From: Sedimentisphaera salicampi
Lineage (GTDB): Bacteria > Planctomycetota > Phycisphaerae > Sedimentisphaerales > Sedimentisphaeraceae
Reading direction: 5' to 3'
Assembly (NCBI RefSeq): GCF_002117005.1
Contig: NZ_CP021023.1
Coordinates: 310,001 to 374,000, forward strand
Length of the DNA: 64,000 bases
Position 1 is the stretch's first letter; every line of letters begins with the position of its first letter. Of the stretch, positions 60,356-64,000 are shown one piece after another. The translations under genes were made by a program, and so were the position numbers. Below the pieces are notes generated by a model. It searched no databases, had not been told where the DNA came from, and saw only the letters and a program-made list of their open reading frames with translations.

Positions 60356-61543
60356 TCAGTTAATCAGTTTGTAGGTATCCATTGCAATCATCAGTTCTTC
60401 GTTTGTAGGTATAAGCAAAGCTTTCACTTTCGAATCTTCGGTAGAAAATATTTTCTCGCCGGTCTCATTTTTATTCTTATCCACTTTGATTCCGGCATAT
60501 TCAAAGCAGCTCAAAACTTTGTCTCTGATAATTGGATTATTCTCGCCGATACCAGCCGTAAAGACAACGCCGTCAGCACCGCCCAGCGTTGCAAGATATG
60601 AGCCGATATACTTCTGAATGCTGTAAACCAGAATTTCAACAGCGTTCTCCGCGTCTTGATTTCCCTGTTCGGCCATATCGATCACATCCCTCAAATCAGA
60701 GCTGCCTGCAAGGCCGAGAAGACCTGATTTCTTGTTTAGTATTTCATCCATCTTTTTCGGGCCTATACCATCGGACTGCATAACAGAGAGAACTGCTGCC
60801 GGGTCAACATCGCCGCATCTTGTGCCCATAACAACGCCTTGGAGGGGAGTGAGCCCCATAGAAGTATCCTGAACCTTGCCGTCTTTGAATGCCGTTATTG
60901 AGCTTCCGTTTCCAAGATGGCAGGTGATAATCCTGCACTGCTCGAAAGGCTTTCCGATGAGTTTTGCAGCCTCAGCCGAAACATAATCGTGGCTTGTGCC
61001 GTGGAATCCGTATTTCCTTATGCCCTTGTTCTTGTAATACTCCAATGGCAGGCCGTACATAAAGGCCTTTTCCGGCATTGTCTGATGTACAGCAGTGTCA
61101 AATACTGCAACGTTCGGTGCATCCATAAGCTGCCTGCAGGTTTGGATGCCTGTAAGGTTTGCGGGATTATGCAGAGGGGCAAATTTGGATAAATCATCAA
61201 TGTCGTTGATAACTTTATCATCAATAAACACGGACGACTTAAAAATCTCGCCCCCGTGAACTACCCTGTGTCCGATGCCGTTAATCTCTGATATATCTTT
61301 AAGCACACCGTATGTTTTATCAGTGAGCAGAGGTTCAATTGCAAGCATCGCTTCTTTATGATTTTTCAAAGGCTTTTCTATAGTGCATTCCTCTTTGCCT
61401 GAAGGCTTATGTTCTATTAGAGAACCTTCAATTCCTATCCGTGTTGCAGAGCCCTTAGCAAGAAGGTTGAAAGTGCCTTCTTCAACCTTGAAAATTTGAT
61501 ATTTCAAGCTGCTTGATCCGCAGTTTACTACGAGAATTTTCAT
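60356..61543 (-). CDS. ackA: Acetate kinase
   Basis: AckA turns acetyl phosphate and ADP into acetate and ATP, a substrate-level step in fermentation. Motifs are the N-terminal VVNCGSSSLKYQIF, VVHGGEIF, DTAVHQTMP, RKYGFHGTSHDYVS, CHLGNGSSITAFKDG and GIGENNPIIRDKVL. The length of 395 is normal. GGTGA lies before the ATG. A strong terminator separates it from pta, which lies upstream on the same strand, so ackA probably has its own promoter or receives read-through. Confidence 0.97.
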   Translation of the reverse strand: MKILVVNCGSSSLKYQIFKVEEGTFNLLAKGSATRIGIEGSLIEHKPSGKEECTIEKPLKNHKEAMLAIEPLLTDKTYGVLKDISEINGIGHRVVHGGEIFKSSVFIDDKVINDIDDLSKFAPLHNPANLTGIQTCRQLMDAPNVAVFDTAVHQTMPEKAFMYGLPLEYYKNKGIRKYGFHGTSHDYVSAEAAKLIGKPFEQCRIITCHLGNGSSITAFKDGKVQDTSMGLTPLQGVVMGTRCGDVDPAAVLSVMQSDGIGPKKMDEILNKKSGLLGLAGSSDLRDVIDMAEQGNQDAENAVEILVYSIQKYIGSYLATLGGADGVVFTAGIGENNPIIRDKVLSCFEYAGIKVDKNKNETGEKIFSTEDSKVKALLIPTNEELMIAMDTYKLIN

Positions 61544-61593
61544 TTATCTAATCACCTTATACTTCTCTGTTTCTAATTATATATGCTGAACTA

Positions 61594-61620
61594 AAAAAGG
61601 GTGCATTATGCACCCTTTTT
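61594..61620. terminator. Strong bidirectional terminator between pta and ackA
   Basis: GGGTGCAT and ATGCACCC form a perfect 16-base palindrome (61599-61614) flanked by A and T runs on both sides. It lies 4 bases past the pta stop, between two genes on the same strand that usually share a message. Confidence 0.88.
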
Positions 61621-61624
61621 GTTT

Positions 61625-62626
61625 TTATTTTTCGCCCTGTATGGCTGTTATTGCTATTGTGGCCAGAATGTCTCTTGCGCTGCAGCCTCTGGACAGGTCG
61701 TTCACAGGCTTTGCTACACCCTGCAGTATCGGGCCGTATGCGCTCATACCTCCCATTCTCTCAGCCAGCTTGTATGCTATGTTGCCTGCGCAGAGGTCTG
61801 GGAATATGAACACATTTGCCTTACCATCCAGCGGGCTTTCGGGTGCTTTTTTAGCTGCCACCTCAGGCACAAAAGCCGCATCCAGCTGAAGCTCGCCGTC
61901 AATATCGTAATCACCTTCAAATTCGCTGGATAGCTTCTCTTTAGCTGCCTTTGTTGCCTCCTGCATCGCATCGACATCAGGACCGAGTCCTGAGCCTTTT
62001 GTCGAATAGCACAGCATTGCAATGCGGGGTTTGATGCTGAACTGCCTCGCTGTGTTTGCTGTTGCTAGGGCAATGTCTGCGTGCTGTTCGGGAGTGGGGT
62101 TGAGGTTAAGGCCGCAGTCTGAAAAGAGGTAAGTTTCCTCGCCCCTGCATATAAAAAACATACTCGAAACAGTATTAACAGACGGGGCGCATTTGACAAT
62201 CTGAAGAGCGGGTCGGATTGTATCGGCCGAGGAATGAACTGCTCCAGCTACGAGCCCGTCGGCATCGTTCTGCTTGAGCATCATTGTGCCGAAATACATA
62301 CTGTCCTTAACGGCCTGCTCGGCCTTGGACATATCTATTCCCTTCTTCTTGCGGAGCTGGTAAAATTCTTCAGCATATTCCTGAAGCTTTGGAGAATCAG
62401 CCGGATTGACAACGTTTATCATATCCATTGCTGCGCCGGCTTCTTCGAGTTTTGATGTTATGCTTTGTGCATCGCCAAGCATAGTAATTATTGCCATTTT
62501 TTCCTTCGAAGCCATCGAAGCAGCATCCACCATGCGCTGGTCTTCCCCTTCAGGCAGAACTATATGTCTGCAGAGAGACTTAGCTTTTTTCGTAATATTT
62601 GTTAGAAATTGTTCTGTTTCAGACAT
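61625..62626 (-). CDS. pta: Phosphate acetyltransferase, short form
   Basis: Pta converts acetyl-CoA and phosphate into acetyl phosphate. The 333-residue protein is only the PTA_PTB catalytic domain: IVLPEGEDQRMVDAA near the start, DGLVAGAVHSSADTIRPALQIV, FSDCGLNLNPTPEQHADIALATA, MLCYSTKGSG and LQLDAAFVPEVAAKKAPESP. The P-loop/DRTGG part found in long forms is absent and may be represented by the separate gene at 27342-28439. It forms the acetate pathway with ackA. Confidence 0.95.
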   Translation of the reverse strand: MSETEQFLTNITKKAKSLCRHIVLPEGEDQRMVDAASMASKEKMAIITMLGDAQSITSKLEEAGAAMDMINVVNPADSPKLQEYAEEFYQLRKKKGIDMSKAEQAVKDSMYFGTMMLKQNDADGLVAGAVHSSADTIRPALQIVKCAPSVNTVSSMFFICRGEETYLFSDCGLNLNPTPEQHADIALATANTARQFSIKPRIAMLCYSTKGSGLGPDVDAMQEATKAAKEKLSSEFEGDYDIDGELQLDAAFVPEVAAKKAPESPLDGKANVFIFPDLCAGNIAYKLAERMGGMSAYGPILQGVAKPVNDLSRGCSARDILATIAITAIQGEK

Positions 62627-62792
62627 TGTGCCAACTTTCTTGAATTGTTAAAAGATAAAAACCACGTCGGAAAATTATAAAAAAACTCTTTTACTGTTCA
62701 AGACAGTTTGCAGTTAATCCTGAATATTTTGGAAAAATATCAGCAAAACGATTTCAAACTGAAAATCTGCAATGCTAAGGAAGGGATAATTA

Positions 62793-62805
62793 AACTATTA
62801 TAGTT
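62793..62805. promoter_or_regulatory. Palindrome upstream of the pfkA promoter
   Basis: AACTAT and ATAGTT are exact inverted repeats around one base, about 60 bp upstream of the -35 box. It is flanked by imperfect AAGGGA/TTCCCTT arms. It might be a regulator site, but the gap of 296 bp between pta and pfkA shows nothing else. Confidence 0.3.
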
Positions 62806-62861
62806 CCCTTAAGTAAGCAGTCATCAGGAATTTGTATCGTAATTGCAAAACTTTTGTTGTG

Positions 62862-62889
62862 TTGATAATTTAATCGTGCAGTATATACT
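62862..62889 (+). promoter_or_regulatory. Sigma70-type promoter of pfkA
   Basis: TTGATA (5 of 6) and TATACT (5 of 6) are 16 bp apart, 33 bp before the start codon. Confidence 0.6.
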
Positions 62890-62922
62890 AAGCCTTAAAA
62901 TAAGAAAAATACAGGGTGAATT

Positions 62923-64000
62923 ATGAGCAACAAAACAAAATGCGTAGGAATATTAACCTCCGGCGGCGACTGTCCGGGGCTGAATGCCGCAATCAGAGGC
63001 GTGGCGAAGTCTGCAATGGCAAACGGTTCAAGGGTCGTAGGTTTTCTCGACGGTTTCAGAGGCCTAGTTGAGAACAGAACGATGGTTCTAGAAGACCGGA
63101 ACGTCAGCGGCATACTTACCAACGGCGGTACTATTCTCGGTACAAGCAGGGACAAACCCCGAAAGATGCCAATGGGCGACCAGATTCTTGACGTAACAGA
63201 TATTGCTGTTGCAAACGCTCAGAGAAATCACATAGACTGCCTTGTGTGTCTCGGCGGGAACGGTACGCAGAAGAATGCTATGGATCTGTGCAAGAAGGGG
63301 CTGAATGTTATAACACTGCCCAAAACCATCGATAATGACGTGGCAGAAACCGATATCACATTCGGCTTTGATACGGCAATTGAAATCGCCACAGACGCTA
63401 TTGATAAGCTCCATACTACTGCAACAAGCCATCACAGGGTGATTGTATGCGAGATTATGGGTAACAAGGCTGGCTGGCTCACTCTCGGGGCTGGGATTGC
63501 AGGCGGAGCGGATGTGATTCTCATTCCTGAACTGCCTTACAAAATAGAAAGCATTGTAGATCACCTGCTTGCCCGAAGAAGACATCAGAAAAGATTCTCA
63601 ATTGTTGCTGTGGCAGAGGGTGCAATCTCACAAAAAGAGGCGGATGAGATAAAGGAAAACGGCAAAAAGAAAAAGAAGAAGAAAACATATATGGATGATG
63701 ACGGTACTTACCTAGTTGAAGAAACCACTTCAACCAAGATTGCCCGCAAGATCACTCAGGCCTGCGGAATTGATACAAGGGTTACAAGGCTCGGGCACGT
63801 CCAGCGGGGCGGGAGCCCGTCGGCATCCGACCGCCTGCTTTGTACGAGGCTTGGAACGAAAGTAGGACAGCTGCTTGCTGAGGGGGTTTATAATGTGATG
63901 GTGGGCGTTAAAAATGACAAATGTGTTCCGGTTGATCTGGAGAAGGTTGCCGGAATCACAAGGAAAGTTCCCAGCGACCACGAATGGCTCAAAACTGCTC
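62923..64000 (+). CDS. pfkA: 6-phosphofructokinase, 3' truncated by window edge
   Basis: The 359 visible codons begin with [20 protein letters not shown], followed by the substrate loop GTSRDKP. The nucleotide or diphosphate-binding motif reads CLGGNGTQ, where GGDG is usual for ATP enzymes and GGDD for pyrophosphate enzymes. The catalytic region PKTIDNDV carries Lys, as in pyrophosphate or mixed-group enzymes, where ATP-PfkA has Gly. [21 protein letters not shown] and [15 protein letters not shown] are typical. A seven-lysine run lies in an insert around residue 245. The phosphate donor cannot be fixed by eye. AGGGTG precedes the ATG. Confidence 0.93.
   Translation, partial: MSNKTKCVGILTSGGDCPGLNAAIRGVAKSAMANGSRVVGFLDGFRGLVENRTMVLEDRNVSGILTNGGTILGTSRDKPRKMPMGDQILDVTDIAVANAQRNHIDCLVCLGGNGTQKNAMDLCKKGLNVITLPKTIDNDVAETDITFGFDTAIEIATDAIDKLHTTATSHHRVIVCEIMGNKAGWLTLGAGIAGGADVILIPELPYKIESIVDHLLARRRHQKRFSIVAVAEGAISQKEADEIKENGKKKKKKKTYMDDDGTYLVEETTSTKIARKITQACGIDTRVTRLGHVQRGGSPSASDRLLCTRLGTKVGQLLAEGVYNVMVGVKNDKCVPVDLEKVAGITRKVPSDHEWLKTA

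Noticed and set aside
1-64000. tRNA, rRNA, CRISPR arrays, insertion sequences, prophage genes
   Set aside because: None was recognised: no repeated spacers, no transposase, and no clover-leaf-like gene in the gaps scanned by eye. A tRNAscan or RNA search could still find small RNAs.

Overview
The window looks like a chromosomal segment of a Planctomycetes bacterium, probably class Phycisphaerae near the anaerobic Sedimentisphaera group. This is inference, with no marker gene in view. The support is a moderate GC content and the gene style: a prepilin-like protein with an H-X9-DG tail, a PEP-CTERM protein, a dockerin-like surface protein, tandem DUF1080 domains, Tat-exported Gfo/Idh/MocA oxidoreductases, an ECF sigma factor with a FecR-like partner, and many secreted proteins of unknown function. 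Acetate fermentation genes (pta, ackA) fit an anaerobic heterotroph. I recognised no tRNA, rRNA, CRISPR array, insertion sequence or prophage.

Layout. 1-8.9 kb (+): the 3' end of a hybrid histidine kinase, a VanZ-like protein, a two-module NRPS whose thioesterase has Cys instead of Ser, its phosphopantetheinyl transferase, an XRE/S24 (LexA-like) regulator and an AhpD-like protein. 9-11.4 kb (-): a cobalamin riboswitch with an attenuator, controlling a secreted DUF4430 (transcobalamin-like) dockerin protein and perhaps the prepilin-like gene after it. 11.5-16.3 kb: an HtrA protease, an HD hydrolase, a secreted unknown and a PEP-CTERM protein. 16.5-24.7 kb (+): a carbohydrate locus with GH97, a URO-D-like protein, a tandem DUF1080 protein, two Tat-type oxidoreductases, ApbE and a small membrane protein. 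A sigma70-like promoter with a perfect palindrome precedes the DUF1080 gene.

24.7-31.4 kb (-): a tri-lipoyl E2, a homocysteine methyltransferase-like protein, a BioD/DRTGG protein, an MsbA-like ABC exporter with a periplasmic insert, and a family 4 uracil-DNA glycosylase. 31.5-34.3 kb: an anchored unknown, dapF and a TetR regulator. 34.3-42.1 kb (-): a secreted unknown, exonuclease III, rsmE, a HEAT-repeat protein, lnt and a TPR-like protein. 42.4-51.1 kb (+): kaiC-kaiB followed by five glycan or polyprenol-type glycosyltransferase genes. 51.2-57.9 kb (-): CHAD, a guanylate kinase-like protein, an alpha/beta hydrolase, a lipoprotein, a zinc-ribbon protein, a ComEA-like protein, a GH10-like protein that appears to lack its acid/base residue, a minimal FecR-like protein and an ECF sigma factor. 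58-64 kb: a GLUG-repeat protein, an RNase HII-like protein, ackA and pta (with a terminator between them), and the 5' part of a phosphofructokinase gene.

The most unusual parts are the B12-regulated surface protein, the Cys-thioesterase NRPS, the locus suggesting oxidative (3-keto) glycoside cleavage, and the Kai pair beside glycosyltransferases. Functions are read from motifs by eye; no database search was run.
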